From: Eledone cirrhosa | Taxonomy: Eukaryota > Mollusca > Cephalopoda > Octopoda > Eledonidae | Direction: 5' to 3' | DNA: 64,000 nt | NCBI GenBank assembly: GCA_964016885.1 | Contig: OZ024742.1 | Location: forward strand, 115,788,939 to 115,852,938 | Shown: positions 13,296 to 25,530 of the stretch, piece after piece | Numbering within the stretch: position 1 is the stretch's first letter | Layout: each line of letters begins with the position of its first letter | Notes under the pieces: model-generated | What the model was told of the DNA's origin: nothing | The model's database searches: none | Seen by the model: only the letters and a program-made list of their open reading frames with translations | Translations under genes and position numbers: made by a program

Positions 13296-13436
13296 GCCGG
13301 TATCTGGAAAATATAGGATTTAATACCTCTGAGCGGTCGTTGGAAAATTATTTTCTCGTCTTTCAAGGATTTTCGTCATATTTTATAAGCTGTTTTTATA
13401 GTACTTCTGCGCTTCAGCGCTTTCGTTATATTCAAA

Positions 13437-13604
13437 TGAAGCTACGGAGTAAAGGATTCGCGTTAATCTCTGTGATTTAATGAGCTAAAGGAAATGTTCC
13501 GGGCTCTTCAGAATATAATATAGAGAGGTGAGAATACACGAAACGAATGTGGTGGGCTCATTAAATTACAGGGATTAACGCGAGTCCTTTACTCCGTTGC
13601 TTCA
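13437..13604. repeat. 50-bp inverted repeat with 68-bp spacer
   Basis: The arm at 13437-13486 (TGAAGCTACGGAGTAAAGG...) is the reverse complement of 13555-13604 (...CCTTTACTCCGTTGCTTCA), with 45 of 50 positions matching by eye. The arms could fold into a hairpin in RNA. I see no ORF in it. It may be the remains of a small inverted-repeat transposon. Confidence 0.85.
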
Positions 13605-14743
13605 TTTCATAATTTAGCTCATTACAAATTTCTCTGTTTGTAGAGCCCAATTCAATTTGAATGGTCATACGCTGCAATTTCTAGCTGTCTTATTTTCCCA
13701 TTCAGACCACTGGCTGCGGTCTGAAGCACGTATTTTTCCTTTTCTCCCCCCACGTGCTGGCGACTAGATACCTAATTTCTATTGGAAGTGCAAGACATAT
13801 TTTCTGAAATACCTGCTGATGAATTATGACAAATGCCACTCTCTATTTTAATAAAAGAGTCCCACATGGAACTGTACAGGTGTGATAGTTATAAATGTAC
13901 GTTTTCCATTTTAATTAATCTGTTTGATTACAATGTATTTCCTGTACGTCTCGCAGTTGTTAAGTGTTTCCCTCTGATGGCAATACACCCCTGTAATGAA
14001 ACATTACACATTCCTTTCGCGTATTCTCGCCTCTGTATATTATATATATTTTTGTTTTTCATTATTTTATTTTATTTTTTCTCTAGGAATTCCGATAATT
14101 TCTTTGTAAGCAAATGTTTTGCATTGGCACATAACGGACTGCCCTGTGTCACCAAATTGACCACTTGCCCTCAGGCAAGCTCACGACCTGGCCAGTCAAC
14201 CACTGACCACTACACTACGCTTTTTACTGATATTGCCAAAACAGCCAGTTTTACCATTAATACCAACACAACTATTAATTTTCTTACTACGTTTGCTACA
14301 CATGGTGGTATGGCTGATGAGATCGATGTTTCTCTTGTCTGCACCTACTTCTATAACATATGATTTTTGTTTTATTATAATTACTAGATTCAACTCAGTT
14401 TATTCTATGACGCAATCGAACTTGAATTGTACGTTTAGGATTTCGATATATAATAGTTCCTGAAATTTGACATTACATAACGATCTACAAAAACATAGAA
14501 GGCAAGAGTTATTTTTTCCAAACATCGCATTCGTATGATTTCAATAGATATATTATATGAATTGTTTACTTATCGGTGAAAGAATCTATAAACATAACGA
14601 AAGCCGAGATGGGTGTCTTTCAATATTTTCCATTCTCTAAGTGTATGCAAAAAAAGCAAAAATAAACCAGTCCACTTTGTCCGACACATCTGCTGGAAAT
14701 ATTAAATATATTGATCACACATGAACAGATTAGATAGAAAACA
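13605..14743. other. AT-rich region, no gene recognised
   Basis: A 176-codon open frame on the plus strand (13833-14363) has no recognisable domain. It mixes Ile/Phe/Leu-rich and Thr/Asn-rich stretches that look like chance translation of AT-rich DNA. I do not call it a gene. Confidence 0.5.
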
Positions 14744-14748
14744 AACCC

Positions 14749-14809
<61 letters not shown>

Positions 14810-14875
14810 TGTGTGGGTGTGTATTAAATATATAGATCATACATAAATGTATTAGATAGCTATCACCCTACCCAC

Positions 14876-14930
<55 letters not shown>
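14744..14930. repeat. (TA)n(TG)n and (TA)n microsatellites
   Basis: A TA run passes into about 28 TG units (to about 14820), and a second TA run lies at about 14877-14927. They border the repeat block that follows. Confidence 0.95.
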
Positions 14931-14931
<1 letters not shown>

Positions 14932-15561
14932 ACGTATGGATACACCGAACATTTATTATAGTGCTCGGTGTGTTTGTAAACAAACATCCCGTATTAAGCC
15001 GTAGTGTCCAGTAACCATCGTTGCTCGTTTGTTCAACACTGACAAAAGAACGATGTATTCGTTTCAAGCCTATTAGCTATCGTAAGCAACGTATACCTTC
15101 CTGCCAAATTGTTGAACATATATACTTACCTTATGCATATTAACGGCTGAGTAGCCCGATTTGCATATCGAGTGGGTTAATCGTTCGGGCGCACCGAAAA
15201 CGATAAACGGAAAAATGAAATGAAATTTCATTTCCCACTCTTAGTACGGCTGTTACTTAAATATAAGTATGTACACGTACATACATTTATGTATACAGAC
15301 GTACAGTAGTATGTATATATTTATATACATATATACACACATATATATATATGTACGTATGGATTCACCGAACATTTATTATAATGCTCGGTGTGTTTGT
15401 AAACAAACATCCCGTATTAAGCCGTAGTGTCCAGCAACCAACGCTGCTCGTTTGTTCAACACTGACAAAAGAACGCTGTACTAGTTTCAAGCTTATTAGC
15501 TATCATCAGCAACGTATACCTTCCAGCCAGATTGTTGAACGTATATACTTACCTTATGCAT
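14925..15561. repeat. Two direct copies of a ~215-bp unit
   Basis: 14925-15140 and 15345-15561 are near-identical direct repeats. Both begin around TACGTATGGAT(A/T)CACCGAAC and end at TTATGCAT. Shared landmarks include GCTCGGTGTGTTTGTAAAC and TCCCGTATTAAGCCGTAG. The second copy also forms the left arm of the large inverted repeat. No open frame of note. Confidence 0.85.
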
Positions 15562-15850
15562 AAGCTTGAAACTAGTACAGCGTTCCGTTGTCAGTGTTGA
15601 AAAAACGAGCAACGATGGTTGCTGGACACTACGGCTTAATACGGTATGTTTGTTTACAAACACACCGAGCATTATAATACATGTTCGGTGAATCAATACG
15701 TATATATATATGTGTGTGCATGTATGTATATATTTATACATACTACTGTACGTCTGTATACATATATGTATGTACGTGTACATACTTATATTTAAGTAAC
15801 AGCCGTACTAAGAGTGGGAAATGAAATTTCGTTTCATATTCTTCCGTTTA
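15203..15850. repeat. Large inverted repeat, arms ~290 bp, 63-bp spacer
   Basis: The left arm 15203-15496 and right arm 15560-15850 are near-perfect reverse complements. The outer ends read TAAACGGA (left) and TTCCGTTTA (right), and the inner ends CTAGTTTCAAGCTTAT and ATAAGCTTGAAACTAG. The arms include the CATTTCCCACTC and TTTGTAAACAAACAT landmarks. RNA from either strand could fold into a hairpin of nearly 300 bp. The most likely origins are a local inverted duplication or a non-autonomous inverted-repeat element. Confidence 0.85.
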
Positions 15851-15851
15851 A

Positions 15852-15854
15852 ATA

Positions 15855-15926
<72 letters not shown>
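15852..15926. repeat. (TA)n microsatellite
   Basis: More than 30 TA units lie directly outside the right arm of the large inverted repeat. Confidence 0.95.
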
Positions 15927-15928
<2 letters not shown>

Positions 15929-18900
15929 AGTGTGTGTGTTCTCGTTACTACATTGTACTTTTATTGCGTCAAATCTGTTCATGATAAAGTGCATTAGGGC
16001 AAGACCACACGCCATATTGCAACGCAATGTATTTGCTGAGATGTGAATGAGTGGCTTATTCTCTGGTTTTAATGTTGTTTACTTACATAACGTAGACATG
16101 CAGCAAATTTGTAAAACATGAATTAGAACAACACGATAGGAAACATTTTTCTAACATGATACAACTTCCCTATTCTGTCATGTCTGATTTTCAGAACGGA
16201 TGCCACAGTATTGAGGCAGGAAAATGAAACGTTTTAATCTGATATGTAACGTGTACCATTAAATGACAAAGGTCACTGGTGAATGTATATGAAAACATTG
16301 TTTATAGAGTCATTATACAATGCTTCTGTTAGGAATATGAGCGCACGATGTCATTCAACATGTGTGGAGTTATTTATCGTCGACCGTATTAACTGTCTCT
16401 TCCATGAAAATATCTTCAACGAAATTGAGTCCAGGTATTTATTCGACAACTGAAGATGATCCTGTATTTGTCTTCCAGATAAAGCATTTGTTGATAATTG
16501 ATTTTTATAACTTAATCAGAATTCCTTCTGTGGTAATTGGATTCGGGACAATCGTTCTCATATAAAAAAAAAAATATATATATATATATATCACTTCGTG
16601 ATAGCATCAGCAGGGAACCCAATAAAGGCACATATGAACGATATGAGGAAAATCATCCCTGTGAGTAATTACGTTTACCACTAAAATGCAGATAGATTTC
16701 CTTTGACCTGTTTTCGCACAATTTCCAGGATGAGGCTTCGATTATCACCGTGCAATGGTAAAATACATATTAGCAATGTGAATTACAGTGTAGTCGATCC
16801 TGTAACCATTTGAAAATGACGAAAACGTTAACCTAACCTCAAAGATTTGCATACGCTCGTGTTATGCTCTACTCAACCATTATGTTTTCGAGAAGTACAT
16901 ATGTCAAAATATTCACATAAAAGTGGTATCACTACTCTCCTCCATGCTATATCCATTAACAATACGAAAACTACTATCTCAGGAAACAAGGATGCTATGA
17001 ATAATGCTATTATTGTTATTGGTACGAGGTCTCCTCTTTAGTATGTATATATTTGATTTACATATTTCTATCAGTTTATCGAATCGTTTGATTTTCTTGC
17101 TATCATCATGTGACTTATTCCTAGATATTTAACTTATTTCTAAATCAATAGCAAAATCATGTTCAGACACTAATCCATATAGACCCACTAGTAGCTTACT
17201 GGATAATTATAGCCCAGGAATATATAAGTGTATTAACAATAACTCATGCTGGACATATTGAGCTGTAATCAAAGATGACCTTGTCTATTAGTTTTCATAC
17301 ATATTCACCATTATTTAAATATTTATCATAACAGTGACAATAAAACTGAGCTAACTCTGATTGACGCATCTACTGCCTTGAATGGAAGATTTCATTTATG
17401 TTTATTAAACATAATTGATGATCTCTTGGCCACAGAGAAATATAAGACATATTACATTTCCTTATATTACACTCACATGTATTAATAAAACCTAAATATT
17501 GAATAAATGATTAATGTATCCTAAAACAAAATATAAAATCGTCATCGCTCGTCCATCCACCATCATTTGGCTCCAGGATCAGGTGTGGTCTTGTAGCTAA
17601 AGCTAAATAAGAACAACAATAATTGGCACCTTGCATCTCTTTTTTGTTGTACCAATGTAAATTACCAGACTTGAAAGCACTTCAGTAAAATGCTCTCCGC
17701 GGTTTTACAGGATTTGTTTGGGATATTGGATCCTGTCATTTTTGTAGACCTCATGAAAACATTGCACGTAATGCATTATCTGTAACAATTTTTGGCCGCA
17801 TTCAGCCAACTTTATTTCTAACTGTACAATAACCATGGTTGGGATTGAATAACTGATGCAATGCAGGTAGTACTACTCGAGATATATTTCTATTGTATTT
17901 AGTTCTAAATTAATAGTCGTTTCTAGTTCATTGTCAACGCTGGAGATGTAATCATTGATGCCCTGGCAACCGAGATGAAGATTAATCATGGGTCATCCTA
18001 GGAAACCAAGCATATCAGACAAGGCAAAGTTTAACGTAATACCAACGGCTACTTACTTGAAGATGCAAAGTGTAGATGCTTGGGACAATTGGTAGATCTG
18101 TACAAAACTATATTTTGTTTTACTTAGTTTCATTCAGTTGCACTCTCATTTCAAAACTCTGCAGACGTTATCGCTGAGATAGATTTCTAAGCGATGGATC
18201 TAAAGGGGATGCAGTGAAATATTCAATAGTATAGCTAGAAAATTTGAAGAACGCAAGATTTCATCAATCCATTTCAACTCAACAAATTCAAAGACGTCTG
18301 GATATTTCATATACAAATATAATTCTTTTATTTCCAAAAGATAGATAAATATTAGAAAGAAAGACAAAAGCAAAATCAAGAAATGAGAACATGGTGAAGG
18401 GATAAGAAAGGGCAGATCTGTCTGTATGGGAAAGTAGAGAAAATGGCTATGAAACCGATAAATGAGTACAAGGTGGATTAACAAGGACTCTGGGGCTACA
18501 GAAGGACGGAAGGAGAAATAGGGGAGGGTGATGGCCTATGGGCCTTGCGAGTCGTAGTATTGGGGCTGCGAGCTCATTGTAAAGTGTTCCGTGGTGTAAT
18601 GGGTCCACTATTGCTTTTGTGAAACATATTAGTGATGATAACGGATGGAGGGGGGGGGGGGGGTAATCATCGTTGTCGTTGCCATCGTAATGATGACGGG
18701 AACACATACCAATTGGTTAAATATATACATTCTTTTTCCGAGACTTAACTGAATAAAATAAAAATTTACAAACCCTCTTGTCTATCATTTCAGTTATCCC
18801 TTCCTTCCCTTGGGACGTCTTTCATTATGTTATACGATATCTTGACTATATGGTGAGCGGCTTTGTAGATATAAGTGTGTGTTAATGTCATTTGTAATCA

Positions 18901-19485
18901 CATAAAACGAAATGTATCAATTACAAGAACAACTTTGTTGTTAATATACTGTCAGATTTACACTTCATATACCATATTTTTTTAGCTGTTCCAGTCACTT
19001 CATTTTCCTTATCTATTTTGCCTCTTTCACATAGACTATGGTTGCATTTTCCAACATATATTCAGCTTTTAATATTTCATTGCTATCGGCAGCCGTCAGT
19101 TAAACAAAGGAGACTAGTGTTGACATTTCTTGGCCTTGGGTTACCGCCATCTTGTCAGAAGCACGTCCATCTTAACCGACCTTCAAGGAATACATCTATT
19201 GTGATTTACGTTCTAAAATAAATTATAGTGTTATCTTCATGAATAGAGTTTCCTTTTTCCTTGTGATATGTTTTATAGACTATACTACCTTCAGCTTTTG
19301 AGAGACAATGTCTTTCAAAATTAATACTATCTGTAATCGCATCATTTCGCAAGAATAACGTGTTTGTTGGGATTCATAGATTCATCTCATTTTAAAGCGT
19401 AAGCAATACTAAGAGGATACATATGGGATTCTCGACCGCAGTCCATTCCCAAAAGAGGCAAATGGACATATCCTAGAATTTAATA
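15927..19485. other. AT-rich intergenic or intronic DNA, no gene recognised
   Basis: Only short chance frames are present on both strands. Minor features are a TA run near 16571-16591 and a 14-base G run at about 18650-18663. No LINE or SINE similarity to the rest of the window was seen here. Confidence 0.6.
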
Positions 19486-19501
19486 TTAATAATAATAATA
19501 A

Positions 19502-19720
19502 TGGTGTCTACTATAGGCGCAGGGTCAGCAATTTGGAGAGAGCTGAAACTCGATTAAATCGACCCCAGTGCATTCCTGGTACTTTATTATATCTACCCCG
19601 TAAGGGTGAAAGGCAAGCCAACCTCACAGGAATTTGAACTCAGAACGTAAAAGGCCATCACTCTATGTCACAAAGCATATCGTATTGTCCGACGCTCTAC
19701 AGATACTTTCAATCCACCAC
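19502..19720 (-). repeat. tRNA-derived SINE, minus strand
   Basis: Read on the minus strand this has the cephalopod-type SINE order. A degraded tRNA-like head contains a B-box-like GAGTTCAAATTCC (plus strand GGAATTTGAACTC). After it come the body landmarks CTTTCACCC, GGGGTAGATA and a CTGGGGTCGA-like segment. The tail faces the AAT tract at 19486-19501. SINEs use the enzyme of a partner LINE. Which LINE is not clear from this copy. Confidence 0.7.
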
Positions 19721-19740
19721 CATATAGATAACAATAAAAA

Positions 19741-19918
19741 TAATTGTTTCTACTTTTGGCACAAGGCCAGCAAATACCCAGTGCATTACTGGTACTTAAT
19801 TTTATTGAACCCGTAAGGATGAAAGGCAAAGTTAACCTCGGCGGGATTTGAACTCAGAATGGCAAGGCTCTAACTCTATGCGTCAAAGCATGGTGTCCGA
19901 TCCTCTACCGATTATATA
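19741..19918 (-). repeat. tRNA-derived SINE, minus strand, second copy
   Basis: Same type as the neighbouring SINE. The plus strand shows GGCACAAGGCCAGCAA, CCCGTAAGGATGAAAGGCA and GGCGGGATTTGAACTC, the last being the reverse of a Pol III B box near 19844-19856. The tRNA-like head ends near 19910 (TCTACCGAT). An AAT tract follows at 19919-19939. Confidence 0.75.
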
Positions 19919-19939
19919 ATAATAATAATAATAATAATA

Positions 19940-20604
19940 ATTTCTTTATTAACCACAAGGGTTTACATAAAGTAGACATTAAGGACAATACAGGACAATG
20001 CAGGGCAATACATTGTTGTTGTTGTTGTTATCGTTATTTTACTTATTATTAATTTTAGTTTCAGTTGTGGTGGTGGTGGCGTCAGTGGTGTTCGGTGTGG
20101 AAGAGTTCATTTCGACATCACGAGTTAATTTATTTTTTTCTTTTGTTTCTGTTGTTGCGGTGGTGGTTGGGGTGGTGGTTGTCGCGGTGGTGGTGGTGGT
20201 GGTGGCGGCTTTAACACCTGCAGTCATTGGTAATGGCGGGAAATGAATGTCTGCCTGAGACAAATTTAAAATATTGCTACTGCTTAAATGTTTAGTGTTG
20301 GCAAACGTTGTAATATTTACAATGGTAGTGTCGGTGTGAGATGTTAGTTTGTGAGGAAGTCTCTCAGCTGCTTGGTGCAGAGGTGAATCAGCCATGATTT
20401 GTGCAAAAACATTTTTTGATAATCATAAAAGTTAAAATTTTGGGTACAAGGCCCCATTTTTTTTGGATGTCCTTTTCGAAAAACAATGTATGTGCGCTTA
20501 TATACAGTTAACAATAAAATTTTCCATAAATGGCATTTTTTAACAAACAGAAACAACAAACCTTTGCGGAGCTCACGATGATACGATTTACTACGTAGGT
20601 CGCC
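19940..20604 (-). mobile_element. Family T deletion derivative keeping only both ends
   Basis: The plus strand starts with about 70 bp of the family T 3' tail (TTTCTTTATTAACCACAAGGG to about 20010). It then switches directly into the ORF1 N-terminal region and 5' UTR of subfamily 1 (20013-20604, ending TACGTAGGTCGCC). Roughly 5 kb between the 3' tail and ORF1 is missing. The remaining frame (20395-20039, minus) encodes the ORF1 N-terminus, starting MADSPLHQAAERLPHKLTS, then a Thr run. AAT tracts flank both ends (19919-19939 and 20605-20628). It could be a one-off deletion or a copy of a mobilised short form. Confidence 0.8.
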
Positions 20605-21167
20605 AATAATAATAATAATAATAATAATGTTTTCTTTATTAACCACAAGGGTTTACATAAAGTAGTAATTAAGGACAGTACAGGACAATACAGGATAGTA
20701 CAAATGGGCATTTCTGCGTGTAAAAAAACAGATGATGTGATAAAAAAATAACAATGTAAAATTCCCCAATAGCGGGGAGACTTCCGAAGGACATTTGTGG
20801 AGAAAGCCCATTAAAAGGCCACAGTGACCCTAACCACCAGGGCAAGTGAGCTCTCTCAATTTTCGACCTTTAATTTACAGACACATACTCAGAGTAGGCC
20901 CATTCACTTGGGCCATACTTGCTTCTCTCACCCATCTTTCAATAAAATGCTGGGAAGAGAGCACTTCCCTCTCTACCCTGATTTTCCTTTCCAAATGAAA
21001 TTTGAAAACGTTAATCAAGGCATCACCGAAGAGGTAAATGCTCGTCTTCAGCCCTTTCAAACGTGTCCACCATACTATCTCTTTCGCCATGGCCACCAGA
21101 CAGATAAATACTACCTGCCCTTCCCGGCTAAAGGAAGAGGGCGGGGCAATCCTCACGATGGACTCCG

Positions 21168-23961
21168 TCACAGATGGATCCGTCCTACACGTGACTGCAG
21201 GTGTTCGACATAAACCCACCAGTGAGCAATGCTCGGACAGTGGACGAGTGCGTGCAGGACGGTTTCGTCTCTCTGCGCGCATCTCGGACATGCTCGGCTG
21301 ACGGCACCTCCGTGCCTGTAGAGTTTATCCCGAACTGGCAAAGCTCCCCGGTAGCACTGCCAGGCCAGGGATTTCTGGAAGTTGTCCATAGGCCCCGGCC
21401 CGAAAGTCCTTCCGAAGAGATTGGCTAGTTGATTTTCGTCGACGCCTAGAGTTTCTCCAAGTACGTCGTCGTTCTTCCCCTACACTAATCCTCTATAGAA
21501 CGCCAAGGTGGAGTTTCCACCGATCACATTGCCCGATTGGTCGAGGGCTGTGAGCGCCTGAAGACATTCTAGTCTCCAAGCGCTCCCTCTCGGTTTTTGA
21601 TTGACCCAGGTATGCAGCTGCGTCAAGGAGACGAGCTGGGGAAAGACGTGTCTAGCAAAGGCGACCACACCTGATCACCGTCGAGGAAGAGGTGAAGAAG
21701 TCGTAGCCTGAGCGCGTGTCTGCGCATCATCAGCCACGGCCTGTCCAGCCCTCCACGTAGGGTGTGTTGAAAGCAGAGGACCGCCTGACGATCGGAGCGC
21801 GTCCCTTCCACAAAAAGGGAAAGAGCAAACGCTCCAGCGCAGTTAGGCCTGGCTTAGGACAAGGTACGACGGTCAGGCGGTAGTAGATGACGGACGCGAT
21901 GTACGCGTTAGCCACCTCCTATCGACCTTTCAAGGATAGCTTCCTCTCCGCCCTTTTCTGGGTGAGAGAAGCCACCCTGCTCGTCACCTCGTCCCAGTTT
22001 TTGTCCGTCTGGACGCTTTCAACGTCTCCACTTTGTGCAGTAATGGCTCGAGAGTCAATACGTACAAGAGGGACGAGAGGGGACATCCTTGGCGGACCGA
22101 GCGCATGATGTTGAACGGTTCCGAAAGGTGACCGTTCACTCTCACCACGGAGCAGATGTCGCAGTGCATGGCAGCGATCCAGCCTCTTAAGACGGGCCCA
22201 AAGCCAGCCGCCCCCAGGACTGCCGCTAGGTAACGATGGTCGACCCTATCGTATGCTTTCGGCTGATCTAAATTGATCAAGGACCCACCCGTGCCAGGTT
22301 CCCTAGTTACCCTCTCTACGATGTATCGCATGAGGTAGAGGTTGTCGTGGATGGATCTGTCGGGAATGGCGCATGTCTGCGCCTCTCCCACCTGACCACC
22401 AATGACAAGCACCAATCTCTTTGCTAGCACCTTGGCCAAAATCTTAAACTCTGTGTTTAGCAGGCTTATGGGCCTGAACTTATCTATATTACCTCCTTGT
22501 TCGGATCCTTTCTCAGCAGCGCCACAGCTCCTCGTTCTGTTTCCAGTTTCAGTAGACGTCCGCCAAGAGGCCTCCGAACAAGTCTGGCATCTGTACGTAA
22601 AGTTCATAGGGCAGACCATCCAAACCAGGCGATTTACCCCTTTTGCAGCCAGTCATTGCATCCCGTACTTCAGCGGCTGTTATCGGCTTTTCGTAACACT
22701 CCGCCTCAGTGGTCGAGAGCCGCAGCAGTCCGTCGAGGTAGACACTAAAGTCCATCCCTCGACCCGGCCCGCCCATGCGCCCGAACAGCTGTGCGAAGTG
22801 TCGCTGAAAAGCTTCACACATTTGCCCGGGAACGAGTAGCATGTGCCCGTCCTGGTCCACCGAAGACCAGATCGTGGATTTGTTGCTACGACCCACCTCC
22901 TCCACTCGGACCCATTGAACGGCTTTCGTCCCCTCGTGTCTGAGAGCAGGCACCCTAGCTCTGACAACGCAGCCTTCGTGCTTTGAATTGAAGAATTGGT
23001 CAAGGGCCAATTTCGCCGCAAGTACGTCGGTCGCGATGCCTTTGCTAAGCGCTTCGACTAATTTTCTAACTAATTCTCCCTCTGCTCTAATTTTCTCTAC
23101 TGCTAAAGCCTTACTAAACCTAATGGATTCTAGTCTAATTGCTCTTTTCAGAACAAACCACCACTTGTTTTTGACGATAGCCCCCGTCAACGCTCGCTTA
23201 ACTAGTTCACTAATCCGGTCTCTGTAGGCCTTGCGTGCTGGTAAGGACGCGTTTAGCTTCCAGTAGCCGGGTCCTCGTCTATGAAGCCTATCTAATCAAG
23301 CACACAGATCACGAATTTGTAGTCCGTGTAGCTGACTAACTTGAATTGGGGACAGCCTATGCTAGACCTATCTTTTTCCCTACAAAATACTCTATCTAGA
23401 TATGATCTGGATGACCCTATGCGATTTGTCCAAGTCCACATTGGCACATTCGGGAAATCCAATCGGTACCTGTCAGAGAGTTCAAAACACCTGAGCAGAT
23501 CGGTGTGACTCTTGCACCCTCCTCCCACACAGTCGCAGCGTGCATCTAAGATCCCGTTCCAGTCGCCCACTAACACTAAAGAGCGGGACGTTCCAAGAAA
23601 GGTCTTCAGACGCCGGACGAAATCAGGCCGCTTGTCACGTCCAGCACCACCAACTTACCTTCTGGATCCAGGAAGATGGCCCGTATGGCGAGATCCAAAC
23701 CTCTCAAAAAAAGCACATATACTCCTCCCCCCGATCCCGGACGGCTGGGAGATGTATACATCGTAGCCGCCGAAGATCGGTGCGAAGTCCCGTGCTTCGG
23801 AGATTCTGGTCTCGCTGATGGCCACTACATCTATGTTTAGTGACCTGAGGTCGTTCAACAGGTGCCCCTGCTTCCATGACGACCCCAAGCCACGCGCATT
23901 TATGCTGCCTATTCTGAGTGACGTCATGTTGAAATGGAGTGGAAAAGATGGGAAGGACCAC
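21168..23961 (-). pseudogene. LINE ORF2, copy 3, RT active site deleted
   Basis: Endonuclease N-terminus at 23927-23655 (MTSLRIGSINARGLGSSWKQ, SETRISEARD). The endonuclease C-terminus (23576-23292, VGDWNGILDARCD, YTDYKFV with SDH altered to TDY) follows after a small deletion near 23635. The linker and RT fingers form one 213-codon frame (23190-22549) with SPGLDGLPYELYVQM. RT palm at 22619-21984 holds FRPISLLNTEFKILAKVLAKRL, INLDQPKAYDRVDH and VRQGCPLSSLL. Near 22015 about 275 bp is missing relative to copy 1, which removes the YADD site. Thumb and C-terminal Cys/His region (CPRCAQRDETVLHALVHC) lie at 21915-21168. It cannot make an active RT. Confidence 0.85.
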
Positions 23962-24221
23962 TTACCTTACTTCTCGTAGATGAAGGACGGTTTCTCCATC
24001 CCTTTTCACTTGATCGTCTGGTGAAGGTACCGTTGAATCGTCCCTTCGGCTGGTCGTCGGCTCTTCTATGAGGATGTCCAAATATACTCTCCGGTTGAGA
24101 GTCCCTCCTAGGTCTCTGAAATCACTATCTGCGTTGGGGAATTTCGCTTTAATGTGTGTGTGTTGTTTCTATGCTATTCTTACCAGTCTTATGTTCGTTG
24201 GTGTTTTCATTGGTGCTGGTA

Positions 24222-25530
24222 TTATGTAGACGTGCTGTGAAATGTCTGTGTGTATTTATTGCCGTGCATTTGTTTTTCTTTGGGGTGGGGTGTGGTTCTA
24301 CTAGTTTCTTGTCGTTGTTGTTGGGTGTGTGTGTTTTGTTGTTGTGTTGGTGCTTGTGGTGGTGGTGTTGAAGGTGTTGTTGTTTGCGGTGGGGTTGTCG
24401 CCGGTGGTGATGGTGGTGCTAGTGTGAGTGGTGATGGTGTTGGTGGTGTTGCTGCTGTAAGTCTCTTTGCAGTAGCCTTTACCCTTTTTTTCATTTCTTT
24501 CCTCCATTTTCGAAGGCGACGATGCGCTGCTTCTGCGTTTGTGCCTTCTTACAACCTTTTGCCATCCCTCTCCCACATCACACTTCATGTCCTATTCTGC
24601 GAGACCGGGGAGGGGCATCAGATCCACTCTTTCACTTGTTGTTGTCGGTGATGTTTGCAGTGGAGTCTCTGTTGCAGCTGCATTTGGTATTACTGTTGTT
24701 GTTGTTAATACTTCCACTGCTGCTGCTGTTCTTGATTTCCCTGGTGTGGGTATGGGTGCCACGGACCTATCGTTCCCGGTTGTCGCTTGTCCTGTTGCTG
24801 GTAGCAGTGGAGCCGGTTTCGGAAGGAGGTGGGTTTTCTCCTTTCTCAGGGTCTTCACATTGCAGAAGGCCCTGAGGTGAGTCTTCGATCCACAGCGAAA
24901 GCATTTCGGACGTTTGCCCTCAATAATTATGGGCAGTTGAGTGCCGTTATCGAAGTCTATCACATCCGGGATAGTTTCGATGCACTCCTGGTTGGTTTGG
25001 ATTAACATCTCAATGGAGGTGCCGACCCAATCTTCTCTTACATTTTTCTGTACTTGCAGTACAGTTGTTTTGTCCTCGATTCCGACGAGGACAGACGCGA
25101 CCAGCAATGAATGGGCCATCCCTGGGTGGACGTGGGTCAGTTTGACCCTCACAATTTTTTGCCCGCAGTAGGAGAGCACCAACACCATTTCCTCGCTCCT
25201 TAGGGTCACTAAGGATTGAGCCTTTGCCTCCAGGGGTGTGGCAAAAAGCACGTCTACGGTGGCATATTTCTTGCCTCGGATGATATGTGTTTTCCGCTGC
25301 CACACAGACCCTAAGGCGTTTTGTATTTCAGCCTCTGTGGCTCTTTCAACCCTACGGGATTTTTTGCTTACTGTACGGTATGTGACCGTACAGTGCTGTT
25401 GGGTTTCGAAAAATGTTTCGGCTGCCTTGCAGATTGCTGGGTGTCCGGTTTTCGTCACCATCTTCTTTGCTTCCTGTAATTCCTCATTTGTTATGAGGAT
25501 GGTTTCCAGGTTCTTTGCGATACCTGCAAA
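24222..25530 (-). pseudogene. LINE ORF1 (gag-like, CCHC), copy 3, distinct lineage
   Basis: The main open frame (25461-24592, 289 codons) starts MVTKTGHPAICKAAETF. It has the family pattern CTVTYRTVSKKSRRVERATE, then PGMAHSLLVASVLVGIED, EDWVGTSIEMLIQ and the zinc knuckle CFRCGSKTHLRAFC near 24895-24860. The C-terminal part shifts frame (24588-24222) and is Thr/Pro-rich. It aligns in layout with the ORF1s of copies 1 and 4 but differs at most positions outside the motifs, whereas the ORF2s are very similar. The upstream stretch (25530-25790) is a run of CTG/TTG-like repeats that reads as poly-Asn/Gln/Ser in sense. Confidence 0.8.

Noticed and set aside
14162..14220. Possible tRNA-like segment (CTGGCCAGTCAACCACTGACC)
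   Set aside because: No cloverleaf or matching B box could be formed by eye. At most a trace of a very old SINE.
13833..14363. 176-codon plus-strand frame in AT-rich DNA
   Set aside because: No domain, mixed low-complexity composition, no splice or conservation evidence that I can see.
15203..15850. CRISPR-like or viral terminal repeat interpretation of the repeat block
   Set aside because: Three long diverged units with inversion, no regular spacers, eukaryotic context, and no viral gene nearby.
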